Assembly: GCF_001045465.1 (NCBI RefSeq)
Contig: NZ_LFND01000008.1
Location: forward strand, 124,001-188,000
Direction: 5' to 3'
Length of the DNA stretch: 64,000 bases
DNA from: Chryseobacterium angstadtii
GTDB taxonomy: Bacteria; Bacteroidota; Bacteroidia; Flavobacteriales; Weeksellaceae
The notes under the pieces are model-generated. The model was not told where the DNA came from, searched no databases, and was given only the letters and a program-made list of their open reading frames with translations. This document shows, piece after piece, positions 26,143 through 35,850 of the stretch (within the stretch, counting starts at the first letter, position 1; the number at the start of each line of letters is the position of its first letter). Position numbers and translations under genes: made by a program.

Positions 26143-26943
26143 ATGGATCTCCATTCGTTTTTTGCTGAGTATTCCCTTCTTTTTTTGATTTCTTTATCTT
26201 TAATTGCTTTTGTTTCCGGCTTTATTGATGCCGTGGTTGGTGGTGGCGGACTGATACAGATTCCTGCATTACTTATTGCTTTCCCCAATCTTCAGGTGGC
26301 TACTATTTTCGGAACCAACAAAATTGCGGCTTTATCAGGAACAACGGTTGCGGCCAGTCAATATACCAGGAAAATACGTTTTAATTATTCTTTGCTGCTT
26401 GTGGTTTCCATCTTTGCATTCATTGCTTCTTTATTAGGAGCTCAGGTGGTCAGCATTATCAGGACAGAAATTTTAAAGCCTGTTATTTTGGTGATTCTGA
26501 TCGTAATGATGGTCTATATTTATAAAAAAAAGCAGTTGGGAACCGTTCAGACTAAAACATTAACGCCATTAAAACAAATGATTTTGGGATCCGTTATTGG
26601 TGCTGTAGTAGGTTTCTATGACGGAATATTCGGTCCCGGAACCGGAAGTTTTTTCATCTTAGGCTTTGTTTTTCTACTGGGTTTCGAATTTGTAATGGCA
26701 TCAGCTTATGCCAAAGTGATTAACTGCCTGACCAACATATCTGCACTTACCGTTTTCATCAGACAGGGGCATTATATATTAGGAATTGGATTGATGATGG
26801 CTTTTTTTAATGTGGCAGGAAGTTTCATCGGAAGCCGTCTGGCACTAAAAAAAGGAAATGGTTTTGTCCGGAAGATCTTCCTTGTCGTAGTTTCTCTGAT
26901 GATCGCCAGATATGGGTACGATGTTTTCACGGAATATTTCTAA
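26143..26943 (+). CDS. TauE/SafE (TSUP) family permease
   Basis: A 266-residue inner-membrane protein with about eight hydrophobic helices. The family signature appears twice: GFIDAVVGGGGLIQIPAL near residue 26 and GFYDGIFGPGTGSFFILGF near residue 155. Relatives export sulfite, sulfoacetate or other sulfur-containing anions; the substrate here is open. It stands alone and converges with the bestrophin gene. Confidence 0.9.
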   Translation: MDLHSFFAEYSLLFLISLSLIAFVSGFIDAVVGGGGLIQIPALLIAFPNLQVATIFGTNKIAALSGTTVAASQYTRKIRFNYSLLLVVSIFAFIASLLGAQVVSIIRTEILKPVILVILIVMMVYIYKKKQLGTVQTKTLTPLKQMILGSVIGAVVGFYDGIFGPGTGSFFILGFVFLLGFEFVMASAYAKVINCLTNISALTVFIRQGHYILGIGLMMAFFNVAGSFIGSRLALKKGNGFVRKIFLVVVSLMIARYGYDVFTEYF

Positions 26944-26978
26944 ATTTTCCGTTCACTCTTGCGATGTTTTTTGAAAAT

Positions 26979-27902
26979 TTAATCTATAAAATAAGAATCC
27001 GGCTTTTTAAGCTCGCCCTGGGGAATTCCTGCCTGCTCGAAAATAGAGTATTCAATGGTTCTGCACATGCTGTTTAGCGCAAGATCATTTTCTTCTTCCC
27101 CAAACGGCTCTCCAATTTCCTGGATAATGGCATCCAGAGCGATAAACGTGTAGCTGATCAAAAGAACAATCAGAGGCATCATCCATCCCAGACTGTCTAC
27201 CAGCCCGAAAGGCAGCCAGAAGCAGTACAGATATACCGTACGGTGAAGCAAAACGCTGTAGGCAAAAGGTAACGGTGTATTATAGATTCTCTCACATCCT
27301 CCGGAAATACCGGAAAACTGATTCAGTTGATGATCCATAGAAGTCATAACGATAGTATCCATATTTCCTTTTCGCTGTTGCTCATTCAGCCAGTCTGCGA
27401 TGAAGCCCAGGATAATGCTTGGAATAAATTTTTTATCCTTCAGCTGCTCTGCCTGTTCCGGAGAAAGAAGCCTCGTTAAATGTTCCGTTCCCGTTTTATC
27501 TCTCAACTGATAATTCAGCGCCCAGCAGAATGCTGATATCATTTTGATGATCTTTTCCTTTTCTTCCTTAGCTTCCGGTGACGGATCATTAACTAACGAT
27601 AAAATCTGTCTGGTAAAAGATCTGGTCTCAATCACCAGAGCTCCCCAGAGTTTCCGGCCTTCCCAAAAACGGTCATAGCTCGCGGAATTGCAGAATCCCA
27701 TGAAAATAGCCAATGCAAGGCCAATCAGCGTAAAAATGGTAGGATTAAGATGAACTTTATAATCAAATATCTTTCCTTTAAAATAATAAATGGAAAGTGA
27801 AAACAGTAAAATAACACTCAGCTGCACCACAATTTTCTTCAGCACAGATCCTCTCCATATAAACAACATTTTCAGCCAATTGGTACGCTGTCTGACAATC
27901 AT
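26979..27902 (-). CDS. Bestrophin family ion channel
   Basis: A 307-residue membrane protein of the bacterial bestrophin (YneE/RFP-TM) family, which forms pentameric anion or cation channels. It starts with MIVRQRTNWLKMLFIWRGSV and has FMGFCNSASYDRFWEGRKLWGALV, the conserved region after the second helix, and a C-terminal GEPFGEEENDLAL that forms the cytosolic gate. It begins 17 bases after the HD-Pycsar gene, so both share a transcript. Confidence 0.92.
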   Translation of the reverse strand: MIVRQRTNWLKMLFIWRGSVLKKIVVQLSVILLFSLSIYYFKGKIFDYKVHLNPTIFTLIGLALAIFMGFCNSASYDRFWEGRKLWGALVIETRSFTRQILSLVNDPSPEAKEEKEKIIKMISAFCWALNYQLRDKTGTEHLTRLLSPEQAEQLKDKKFIPSIILGFIADWLNEQQRKGNMDTIVMTSMDHQLNQFSGISGGCERIYNTPLPFAYSVLLHRTVYLYCFWLPFGLVDSLGWMMPLIVLLISYTFIALDAIIQEIGEPFGEEENDLALNSMCRTIEYSIFEQAGIPQGELKKPDSYFID

Positions 27903-27919
27903 CTGTATCTATTTTTTAA

Positions 27920-29101
27920 TTAAAGGGTAAGAAAAGCATACCCGAAAGAAAGCACGGAAAGAATAATTCCGGCCATAAATATTTTATACGTTACCGATAA
28001 GAGTTTATACTTTCTGTCCAGAACTTTTCCCAGGAAATACAGGTCTTTCACCATAGAATCGTAGATGTAATCCCTGTCTTTGATAAGGTCTTTCATGGCA
28101 TCATGATAATCGTTGAAAAGCATCTGATGAAAGTTTCCAAAAAAGAGAAGGTTTACTTTCCTTTCCTGAATATCCTGTGCCGTAAAACTGGTTTTCGTGA
28201 CATTCGGTTTTGTGGAGAGGATAGCAAAAATAATCGTCAGAACACTTGAAAGCAGCAATACAAAACTCGGAATGATCAGGTGCGCATTTTTAGGCGTATC
28301 CAGCTTGGGAACCAATACGGAAAGACAGACTGAAATAATGATTGCATTAACGGAAAGAAGAATATTCGCTTTACTGTCTGCAATATCGCTCAGGCGGGTA
28401 TGATTATTCAGTGTTACTCTAAATAAAGTATCTACGCTTCGGTCAGATTTCGGATCCTTAGGCTCCTTTTTAATATCCTGGCTTTCTTTTTTATCTTCCT
28501 TTTTATCCTCTTCCTTCTCAAGCTTCTTTTCTATTTTTTTGATATTTTTCTTTTTCAGAGGTTCCCAGTTTTCCTTTGCGTAATCCGTATAATAATGGTG
28601 TTTGTTTTTGAGCATATCCAGATTTCCGGCATTCCATTCTTCATTGGAAAAACATCTCACATTGGTAAGCTCCCATTCTTTTCTGAGGGCATCCGAAATA
28701 TCATTATAATCGTGGCTGGCAAAATGGCTGCAATCTGCATCTTTTACTATTTTCTCCAAAAGATTCTGGGGCTCGTACGTTATTTTGGTAGCCAAGATGA
28801 GCTTAGAAACATCTTCAATGTAATTTTCAGGGTAATTTTCCTGCTTCAGAAAGTCGCTCAGAATAGTCACTCCTTTTTCTTCATGGTTCTGGGCACATTC
28901 TATATAGCCGATATCATGGAACCACAGCGCAAGCAGAACCTTTTCCTGATCTTCCGGGGAAACAGGTGTATTCCGCATAATCTCTTCGGCCTTGTTTACC
29001 GTATAGGTCGTGTGAATAAAATTATGGTAAAAGTATACAGAAGATAACTTATCTTTGAATAAGATTTCGACATAATCTTTAGCTTTGTGTAAAATGCTCA
29101 T
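27920..29101 (-). CDS. HD phosphohydrolase fused to a Pycsar-effector-like membrane domain
   Basis: A 393-residue two-domain protein. Residues 1-180 are an HD domain: H26 and H30, H62-D63 in LWFHDIGY, and D121/D123. A Lys/Glu-rich linker (about 185-225) leads to a domain starting with VTLNNHTRLSDIADSKANILLSVNA, then two membrane helices and, after a cytosolic segment, two more; this is the PycTM pattern of Pycsar antiphage effectors. Pycsar effectors are gated by cCMP or cUMP. No nucleotidyl cyclase gene is in the window. The HD domain might cleave or sense a nucleotide. It heads the transcript with bestrophin. Confidence 0.82.
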   Translation of the reverse strand: MSILHKAKDYVEILFKDKLSSVYFYHNFIHTTYTVNKAEEIMRNTPVSPEDQEKVLLALWFHDIGYIECAQNHEEKGVTILSDFLKQENYPENYIEDVSKLILATKITYEPQNLLEKIVKDADCSHFASHDYNDISDALRKEWELTNVRCFSNEEWNAGNLDMLKNKHHYYTDYAKENWEPLKKKNIKKIEKKLEKEEDKKEDKKESQDIKKEPKDPKSDRSVDTLFRVTLNNHTRLSDIADSKANILLSVNAIIISVCLSVLVPKLDTPKNAHLIIPSFVLLLSSVLTIIFAILSTKPNVTKTSFTAQDIQERKVNLLFFGNFHQMLFNDYHDAMKDLIKDRDYIYDSMVKDLYFLGKVLDRKYKLLSVTYKIFMAGIILSVLSFGYAFLTL

Positions 29102-29127
29102 CCCTGAATTTTTGTTAATGTAAATTT

Positions 29128-32100
29128 ATGAATTTATCCTTTAAAACTCATTTAAAAAATACTTCTATTGCCTTTAGAGCTGTATTATCTGCAGGAGTTC
29201 TTTATTCCTGCGCAACATATAACGTAAAAAAGGGTAAAAACTTATTTGAAGTTAAAAATTCTGACATCAAGTCGGAGAATGATTTTAAAATTTTCCTGAT
29301 CGGAGATGCGGGAAATTCAGAGGAACCCCAGGCACAGAGCACATTAAATTTACTGAAAAATAAACTGGATTCTGCAGACAGCAATTCTATGCTGATCTTC
29401 CTCGGGGACAATATTTATCCCAACGGATTACCGAAAGAATCAGACAAGGAGTACGCAGCAGCCAAACAGAAACTGGAAAACCAGCTCGCCATTACCAAAA
29501 ACTTCAAAGGGAAAACACTTGTTATTCCTGGAAATCACGACTGGAATAATGGTCTGGACGGGCTAAAACTACAGGAAGATTTTGTAAAAAACTACCTCAA
29601 CGACAAAAAAGCATTTCTTCCTAAAAACTCCTGCGGTATAGATGATATCAATTTATCGAAAGATATCAAACTTATCGTCATAGATTCCGAATGGGCTTTG
29701 GTTAACTGGGATCAATATCCGGGAGTAAATAAAAACTGCACCATCAAAACCCGCGAAGATTTCTTCACGGAGTTTAAAGATCTTGTGACTAAAAATCAGG
29801 ATAAAAAAATCATTGTTGCCCTGCATCATCCTGTGATCAGCAGTGGAACCCATGCAGGATTTAATTCTGCAAAAGCTCACCTTTATCCGTTGAAAAGCAA
29901 AATTCCGGTTCCTATTGCGGCAAGCGTTATCAATGTACTGAGAAGTTCTTCCGGAGCCAGTCTCGAAGATATCAATAATCAACATTATGCTGATCTGGCC
30001 AACCGTCTGAAAAGCATCGTTCAGGATAAAGAAAACATTATTTTCGTATCAGGGCATGATCATAATCTTCAGTATCACGAAGATCGGAATATCAGACAGA
30101 TCGTCAGTGGTGCAGGTTCAAAAATTGATCCGGCTACCATCGCAGAAAAAACAGATTTTTCCTACGGAGGAAGCGGTTTTGCTGTTCTGAATATAAGAAA
30201 AGACCAAAGTACAGATGTAGAATATTTCTCTACTCAGGATAATCAGCTGAAAAAGCTTTCCCACATTTCCGTCATTTCAAAACCTGATGTATTTGTGAAT
30301 AACTATCCGAAGTCTTTTCCGGGAACTGTTACCTCAAGCGTTTATCCCGTGGAACTTACTAAAAAAGGAAGAGTTTACCGTTGGCTTTGGGGCGAACATT
30401 ACAGAAAATATTATGGAATTCCTGTGGAAGCTCCTACCGCAGATCTTGCTTCCCTGAACGGAGGATTTACTCCCTTCAGAGAAGGCGGCGGAAACCAATC
30501 GAACAGTTTAAGACTGAAGGCCGCAGATGGTCAGGAATTCGTCATGCGCGGAGTAAAAAAGAGCGCCGTACGTTTTCTTAACAATATGGCTTTCAAAAAA
30601 AATACATTCGGAAACGAGCTGAACAATACATTTCCTGAAAAGTTTCTGCTTGATTTCTATACTACCAATCATCCGTTTACTCCTTTTACAGTGGGAAATA
30701 TGGCTGATAAACTGAATATCTTCCATAGCAATCCCAAACTGTATTATATTCCGAGGCAATATGCTTTGGGAGAATACAATGAAAATTACGGGGACGAAAT
30801 GTATATGATTGAAGAGCGTTTTTCTTCGGATCCAAAAACTCTGGCTTCACTTGATAACGCAAAAGATATTGTTTCAACAGATGACGTTCTGAAAAATTTC
30901 TCTAAAAACTATAAATATTCCGTAGACCGGGAGTCGTATATCAGAGCAAGGATTTTTGATATGCTGATCGGTGACTGGGACAGGCATTCAGACCAATGGA
31001 AATGGGCTGAATATCAGGACGGAGATAAAACTGTTTATAAACCGATTCCTAAAGACAGGGATCAGGCTTTCAGTAAATACGATGGAGCTGCCTTCAGGAT
31101 TATTATGAATGTTCCTGCCATCCGCCACATGAAAACCTTCAAGGAAGAGATCAAGAATGTGAAGTGGATGAATATGGAACCGTATCCTCTGGATCTTGTC
31201 TTTTTAAAAGGAGCTACGCAGGAAGAATGGACTGCACAGGCGCAATATATCCAGGAACATCTCACCGATGCAGATATTGATGATGCATTTACAGACCTTC
31301 CCAAAGAAGTAAAGGATGAAACAATTGCAGATATTCAGAGAAAATTAAAAGCCAGAAAAACAAAACTTCAGGAATATGCTGCGCAGTATTATGATGTATT
31401 GCAGAAAAAGGTTCCTCTTGCCGGAACTGTGAATCCGGACAAATTTGTGATTACAAAAAACGGGCATTCCGTGAATGTAAAACAATATAAATTAGACAAG
31501 AACAAAGAAAATCCGGAGCTTGTTTTCGAGAAAACCTATGAGGATTCCAAAACGGAGGAGCTTTGGATTTATGGTCTTGAAGATGATGATATTTATGAAG
31601 TTTCCGGGGAAGGAAGACCTAAGATGAACATCAGACTGATTGGTGGCTACAATCATGACACCTACAATATTGCAGACGGAAAAAGTGTAAAAATTTATGA
31701 TTTCAAGTCTCAGAAAAATACCTACAAGGGCCGTACTGCCACAAAAAATATTTCTGATGACTACGATATCAACACTTATAATTACAAACATCCGAAATAT
31801 AATTTTTTTGCAGGTTACCCGAATATAGATTACAATCCGGATGATGGAGTGATCATAGGTTTCCTGGCTAATTACACGGTCAATAATTTCATCCGTGATC
31901 CTTATACGCAAAAGCATAGTCTTAAAGCTAATTTTTATACGGCAACCGGAGGGTTTAATGTTGCCTACAAAGGAATTTTCAAAAAGGCAATTTCCGGATG
32001 GGATTTCAATATTGATGCAGCTTATACCACACCACGGTTTGCAAAAAATTTCTTCGGATTGTCCAACGAAAGTGATTACGACAAAGAAGATACTGAAAGA

Positions 32101-32844
32101 GAATACAACAGGGCCAGAATCTCAAAATTCAATTTTGCTCCGTCTATCTCCAAAAAAAGCTGGCTGAATCTTCAGCATCAGTTCCAACTGACTTTTGAGG
32201 ACAATAAGGTACAGCGCAAAGGAGACCGCTTTATAGATCAGTCTCCGGATGTAAGGCCTGAAGTGTTCAAAAGCCAGCAGTTTGCAGGAGCCAATTATAC
32301 CTTCAGCTTCAAAAATTTAGATAACAACGCCTTCCCTACTCTGGGTCTTGAGTTATTATTAAATGCAGACTGGAAAGCTAATCTTGCCAATACGGAAAGA
32401 AATTTCTTCACTCTGAACGGAACTCTGACCATAGACCACAGAATTGACAAGAGAGGAAATTTTGTACTGGCTAATTCCAGTAACGCCATGTGGATCAGTA
32501 ATAATAATTTTGAATTCTATCAGGCCGCGGCCATAGGAGGAAATAATGGAATGAGGGCGTTCAGAAATGACAGATTCTCCGGAAAATCATATTTCACCAA
32601 CAATTCTGAAATCCGATGGGATTTCGGCAGGGTAAGAAATAATATTGTTCCTGCCAATATGGGAGTTCTTGTAGGTTATGATATCGGGCGTGTATGGAAT
32701 GACAACGAAGACTCCAGGAAATGGCACCAGTCCGTAGGCGCAGGCTTCTGGATGAGTGTGGTGGAGACCTTCTCTGCCAGGCTGAATTATTTCTACGGCT
32801 CAGATGGAGGCAGAATTTCTGCAGGTGTGGGAATGACCTTTTAA
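29128..32844 (+). CDS. Calcineurin-like phosphoesterase fused to an Omp85-type barrel
   Basis: A 1238-residue protein. A lipobox-like LYSC follows a hydrophobic start (Cys at 28). Residues about 50-350 are a metallophosphoesterase: GDAGNSEEPQ, LGDNIYPNG, PGNHDWNNG, ALHHPVIS and VSGHDHNLQYH supply the metal ligands. The middle (about 400-850) is of unknown fold, with GDWDRHSDQWKWAE. The last 350 residues look like a BamA/TamA surface-antigen barrel ending in ISAGVGMTF with a C-terminal Phe. It is probably anchored in the outer membrane; the substrate is unknown. Starts 26 bases from the divergent HD gene. Confidence 0.82.
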   Translation: MNLSFKTHLKNTSIAFRAVLSAGVLYSCATYNVKKGKNLFEVKNSDIKSENDFKIFLIGDAGNSEEPQAQSTLNLLKNKLDSADSNSMLIFLGDNIYPNGLPKESDKEYAAAKQKLENQLAITKNFKGKTLVIPGNHDWNNGLDGLKLQEDFVKNYLNDKKAFLPKNSCGIDDINLSKDIKLIVIDSEWALVNWDQYPGVNKNCTIKTREDFFTEFKDLVTKNQDKKIIVALHHPVISSGTHAGFNSAKAHLYPLKSKIPVPIAASVINVLRSSSGASLEDINNQHYADLANRLKSIVQDKENIIFVSGHDHNLQYHEDRNIRQIVSGAGSKIDPATIAEKTDFSYGGSGFAVLNIRKDQSTDVEYFSTQDNQLKKLSHISVISKPDVFVNNYPKSFPGTVTSSVYPVELTKKGRVYRWLWGEHYRKYYGIPVEAPTADLASLNGGFTPFREGGGNQSNSLRLKAADGQEFVMRGVKKSAVRFLNNMAFKKNTFGNELNNTFPEKFLLDFYTTNHPFTPFTVGNMADKLNIFHSNPKLYYIPRQYALGEYNENYGDEMYMIEERFSSDPKTLASLDNAKDIVSTDDVLKNFSKNYKYSVDRESYIRARIFDMLIGDWDRHSDQWKWAEYQDGDKTVYKPIPKDRDQAFSKYDGAAFRIIMNVPAIRHMKTFKEEIKNVKWMNMEPYPLDLVFLKGATQEEWTAQAQYIQEHLTDADIDDAFTDLPKEVKDETIADIQRKLKARKTKLQEYAAQYYDVLQKKVPLAGTVNPDKFVITKNGHSVNVKQYKLDKNKENPELVFEKTYEDSKTEELWIYGLEDDDIYEVSGEGRPKMNIRLIGGYNHDTYNIADGKSVKIYDFKSQKNTYKGRTATKNISDDYDINTYNYKHPKYNFFAGYPNIDYNPDDGVIIGFLANYTVNNFIRDPYTQKHSLKANFYTATGGFNVAYKGIFKKAISGWDFNIDAAYTTPRFAKNFFGLSNESDYDKEDTEREYNRARISKFNFAPSISKKSWLNLQHQFQLTFEDNKVQRKGDRFIDQSPDVRPEVFKSQQFAGANYTFSFKNLDNNAFPTLGLELLLNADWKANLANTERNFFTLNGTLTIDHRIDKRGNFVLANSSNAMWISNNNFEFYQAAAIGGNNGMRAFRNDRFSGKSYFTNNSEIRWDFGRVRNNIVPANMGVLVGYDIGRVWNDNEDSRKWHQSVGAGFWMSVVETFSARLNYFYGSDGGRISAGVGMTF

Positions 32845-33088
32845 ACAGATTTATCCTTTTTATTATATCCATTAAATTCTACCTATCAACAGGTTGAAAA
32901 TATCCTTTTATTCATTATCTTTAAGATAAAGTAAATTTAAAAATAAGGCCTATCTATTTGTAAATCAGCATAAATAAACAAAATACAATTAAAAAAATCA
33001 ATTCATATTTTTCATTGCTTCCATCGAAAGCATTCATACACCAATATGTTTGTATATCTTTTAAAAATTTGATGTTTTAAAAAGGATT

Positions 33089-33096
33089 TATATTTG
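33089..33096 (+). promoter_or_regulatory. Promoter with -33 TTTG and -7 TATATTTG
   Basis: TATATTTG fits TAnnTTTG; TTTG at 33068-33071 lies 17 bases upstream. It precedes the secreted protein gene at 33132 by 35 bases. Confidence 0.65.
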
Positions 33097-33131
33097 TTTT
33101 TTAAATTATTTCAACAAAAACAAACTATTGG

Positions 33132-33851
33132 ATGAAAAAAACGCTATTATACATGGCATTCATTGCCATGTCCTCAAATGTCATTGCGCAAGTTGGGGTT
33201 GAAACACCAACACCACAAAGTACCTTACATGTCAATGGAAGTCTTCAGGTAGTCAAAGATTTTAATGTGGGCGGTAATGCCAAAACAAGAGGCAACTCGG
33301 GTAACCGGGGTGAAGTCTTAATGTCAAACGGAGCGGGAGCTGCACCAACCTGGGGTACTATCGAATCCCAAAACTTCTTAAAAGTTGTATTTGTCGGCAA
33401 TAAAACCGATATCAATCCCAGCTCCGGCAGCTATACAGGAACCGGAAGTAACCCGGTAAGCACTCATGATAGTTATACACAGAACTATGTTTATAATGTG
33501 AGCAACAAAATAGACAATACCTATCTGAAGTACAATTCCACTACGGGATTATTTACTGTAATAAAACCAGGATACTACAATATTGTTCCTTATATCACCT
33601 ACGATTTGAGCCTAAACGGAAACGGATACACAGCAGGAACAGCAAAATCTACTATTCAGAAGGTTTCACCGGCTACAACTACATTGGCTTCAATGTCTAC
33701 AGGACATGGAGAACGTACACTGGCCGTGTATCATAATCTTTCTTCCATATCGTATTTTAATACTGATGATACTTTCAGAATACGCTGCGTGTATACTCAG
33801 AATTTCAGATTATCAGCAGGAAACATCCATATTTCCTATCTTACTCCGTAA
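33132..33851 (+). CDS. Secreted protein, possibly C1q-like
   Basis: A 239-residue protein with a signal peptide cut near VIAQ (residue 19). The N-terminal part VGVETPTPQSTLHVNGSL is the usual start of Bacteroidetes surface proteins with phage-tail-like or C1q-like heads. The C-terminal 140 residues are beta-rich (GLFTVIKPGYYNIVPYITYDL), compatible with a C1q/TNF-like jelly roll. No sorting tail is seen. Preceded by a good promoter; function unknown. Confidence 0.65.
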   Translation: MKKTLLYMAFIAMSSNVIAQVGVETPTPQSTLHVNGSLQVVKDFNVGGNAKTRGNSGNRGEVLMSNGAGAAPTWGTIESQNFLKVVFVGNKTDINPSSGSYTGTGSNPVSTHDSYTQNYVYNVSNKIDNTYLKYNSTTGLFTVIKPGYYNIVPYITYDLSLNGNGYTAGTAKSTIQKVSPATTTLASMSTGHGERTLAVYHNLSSISYFNTDDTFRIRCVYTQNFRLSAGNIHISYLTP

Positions 33852-33880
33852 GAATTTTATTGGTTTTAACCCTTTTACCA

Positions 33881-34765
33881 TTATTTGGTTTGAGGGTTAA
33901 ATTCAAATCTATATACATTTCCTCCTGTATCCTTATCTTTTTCATCAGCAATCAGTAAGGTTTTATCATCAAGGAAAACAACAGCTTCTTTTTGAGAATT
34001 GTGATTGAAAGGAATCTTTTCAATTCCTGCAGCATTGAAATTGTCCGCCGTAAACCCGGAAAGAATGTGAATATTTTTGTGGGTAAGCAGAACAATCTTA
34101 TCCTGACTGCTGTTAATAGCTGCAGAAGTGATGGCTGCATCGCTGTACTTCCCTTCCAGCTTCAGTTTTCCTATTAATTTAGCTTCAAAATCTCCTTCTT
34201 TGTTAGGAACCTGAAATACCAGGAAAGTTCCGTCAAAGCCCTTGCTTCTGTTCTTGGTAAAAAGATAGAAATTACCATTCATCTCTACAAAAGCTTCACA
34301 GTCATACAACCAGTCTGACTTTTTAGGAGGAAATTCGGTTTGTCCTTCGTAATGAAACTTTGTTGTCTGGATAGCTTTGGTCGTTTTTTGAGCAGTATCT
34401 TTTAAATCCAGCTTTAAAATAGCCAGATTCTGTCTCATGTTGTCGTTATTTCCAAAATCTCCGAGATAAATGTTTCCCTGAGCATCTTTTGTAATATCTT
34501 CCCAGTCATTATTCTCAGCATTTTCCACCTGAACATCTGCTATGAGCTTGCCCTGCAGATCCAGACCATACACTACATTTTTATTTCCCTGATCTTCTAT
34601 GGCCCAGATTGTCTTTTGATCCTGAGACAAGGCAATTCCTGAAACTTCCTTGAGCTTTTTAGGCAACGGGAATTCTACTTTCAGATCATCTGTTTTAGGA
34701 GAATCCTGAGCTTTTGGGTTACAGCTCCATAGTAAAAAAGCGGATATAGTAAGAATACGCAGCAT
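33881..34765 (-). CDS. Beta-propeller lipoprotein, SdiA-regulated-like
   Basis: A 294-residue lipoprotein: short hydrophobic signal, then LLWSC with Cys at 15. The mature protein has KELKEVSGIALSQDQ-type motifs (here KKLKEVSGIALS), NDWEDITKDAQGNIYLGDFGNND and repeated beta blades, as in SdiA-regulated or esterase-like phytase-like propellers. Enzymatic activity is not evident. It begins two bases after the FUSC gene stop, so the two are co-transcribed. Confidence 0.75.
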   Translation of the reverse strand: MLRILTISAFLLWSCNPKAQDSPKTDDLKVEFPLPKKLKEVSGIALSQDQKTIWAIEDQGNKNVVYGLDLQGKLIADVQVENAENNDWEDITKDAQGNIYLGDFGNNDNMRQNLAILKLDLKDTAQKTTKAIQTTKFHYEGQTEFPPKKSDWLYDCEAFVEMNGNFYLFTKNRSKGFDGTFLVFQVPNKEGDFEAKLIGKLKLEGKYSDAAITSAAINSSQDKIVLLTHKNIHILSGFTADNFNAAGIEKIPFNHNSQKEAVVFLDDKTLLIADEKDKDTGGNVYRFEFNPQTK

Positions 34766-34767
34766 AG

Positions 34768-35850
34768 CTATTTTTTTAATTTTTTAAACTGAACATACGA
34801 GTACCGTATATTTTTCTCTAAGTTATTAATAATCTGCTGATGATTGAGAAAAAAACCAGCCGAAAGACCTATCAAACTTCCAATAATTGTATCCAGAAGT
34901 CTTGCATGCATCAGGTTTTCCACTTGATGATGAACCAGGCTTCCGGTTTCCGTCAGAAGAATCGTGAGCGGTGTTATGAAGATCACGGCAAAGCCATAAT
35001 TTCTTACAATAAGCAGCTCTATGATAAACTGAAGTACCGTAATGATGATGATCATCTCTATTTTCGCAGGATCAAACAACAGGATGAGCCATGCAAAACC
35101 TATTCCAATAAAGGTTCCAAGAATTCTGTGCATATTCCGCTGGCGGACATGTTCAAAATTGCGGCCTTGTATAATGGCTACAGCCGCGATGGAGATCCAG
35201 TAGGTATTTTCAAATTTCAGAAGATGACCGACAATCAGCGTCAACATCATAAAAAAACCAATGATGGTGCTTTCTACAAATTTGGTATATCTTCTTTTGT
35301 TAAATTGTCTTCTCCTCGGGATAGAAAACACCTCTCCTTTTTCTATGAAAACAGAATACAGAAAAGCAAATGTACAGGATAAGATGGCTCCCATAGCTAC
35401 CAGTCCCACTCTTGTAGGAATCATTTCCAAATCAAACTGGTAGGTACTTGCCATAGCCGCCAGCATAATGAAGAAAAAATTTCCGGGCGGCGGAATTTTA
35501 AAGTAAGACGTAATAAAGTGAGCCAGAAAAGAAACAATTCCCAGAGACAGGCCCGCTGCATAAGCATTAAAACTGAAAAACAGACTTATGGTAAAGGAAA
35601 AAACCATTCCGAATGCACACACCGCAAGATGAACCATCCTCTGGGTAATGGGCGCTGATGTAAAATACAAAATCGTTAAAGCACCCAAACTGGATAAGCT
35701 TCCATAGTTGGGCTTTCCTAAAAAATAACCAATGAAGAGGCAACTTCCGATGCAAAGCGCCGCAAGAAAAGGAAAATGCCATTTTCGTTCTGTTTTTTTG
35801 AATTCCAGCAGATACTGAAATCTATGATGTACCGGTTTCTGTACTTTCAT
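34768..35850 (-). CDS. FUSC family inner-membrane protein
   Basis: A 360-residue membrane protein with about ten hydrophobic helices in two halves (roughly 25-155 and 190-330), separated by a basic loop RRRQFNKRRYTKF. The second half has YWISIAAVAIIQGRNFEHVRQRNMHRILGTFIG, the FUSC signature with the conserved R-x-x-GT motif, shown here split by the helix. Relatives are linked to aromatic acid or fusaric acid efflux. The start directly abuts the mazG stop. Confidence 0.85.
   Translation of the reverse strand: MKVQKPVHHRFQYLLEFKKTERKWHFPFLAALCIGSCLFIGYFLGKPNYGSLSSLGALTILYFTSAPITQRMVHLAVCAFGMVFSFTISLFFSFNAYAAGLSLGIVSFLAHFITSYFKIPPPGNFFFIMLAAMASTYQFDLEMIPTRVGLVAMGAILSCTFAFLYSVFIEKGEVFSIPRRRQFNKRRYTKFVESTIIGFFMMLTLIVGHLLKFENTYWISIAAVAIIQGRNFEHVRQRNMHRILGTFIGIGFAWLILLFDPAKIEMIIIITVLQFIIELLIVRNYGFAVIFITPLTILLTETGSLVHHQVENLMHARLLDTIIGSLIGLSAGFFLNHQQIINNLEKNIRYSYVQFKKLKK

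Noticed and set aside
26944..26978. Terminator between the TauE-like and bestrophin genes
   Set aside because: Only a weak AT inverted repeat is present, without a GC-rich stem or clear T-run.
27920..29101. Complete Pycsar defence operon
   Set aside because: No PycC-type nucleotidyl cyclase is found next to the effector-like gene or anywhere in the window.
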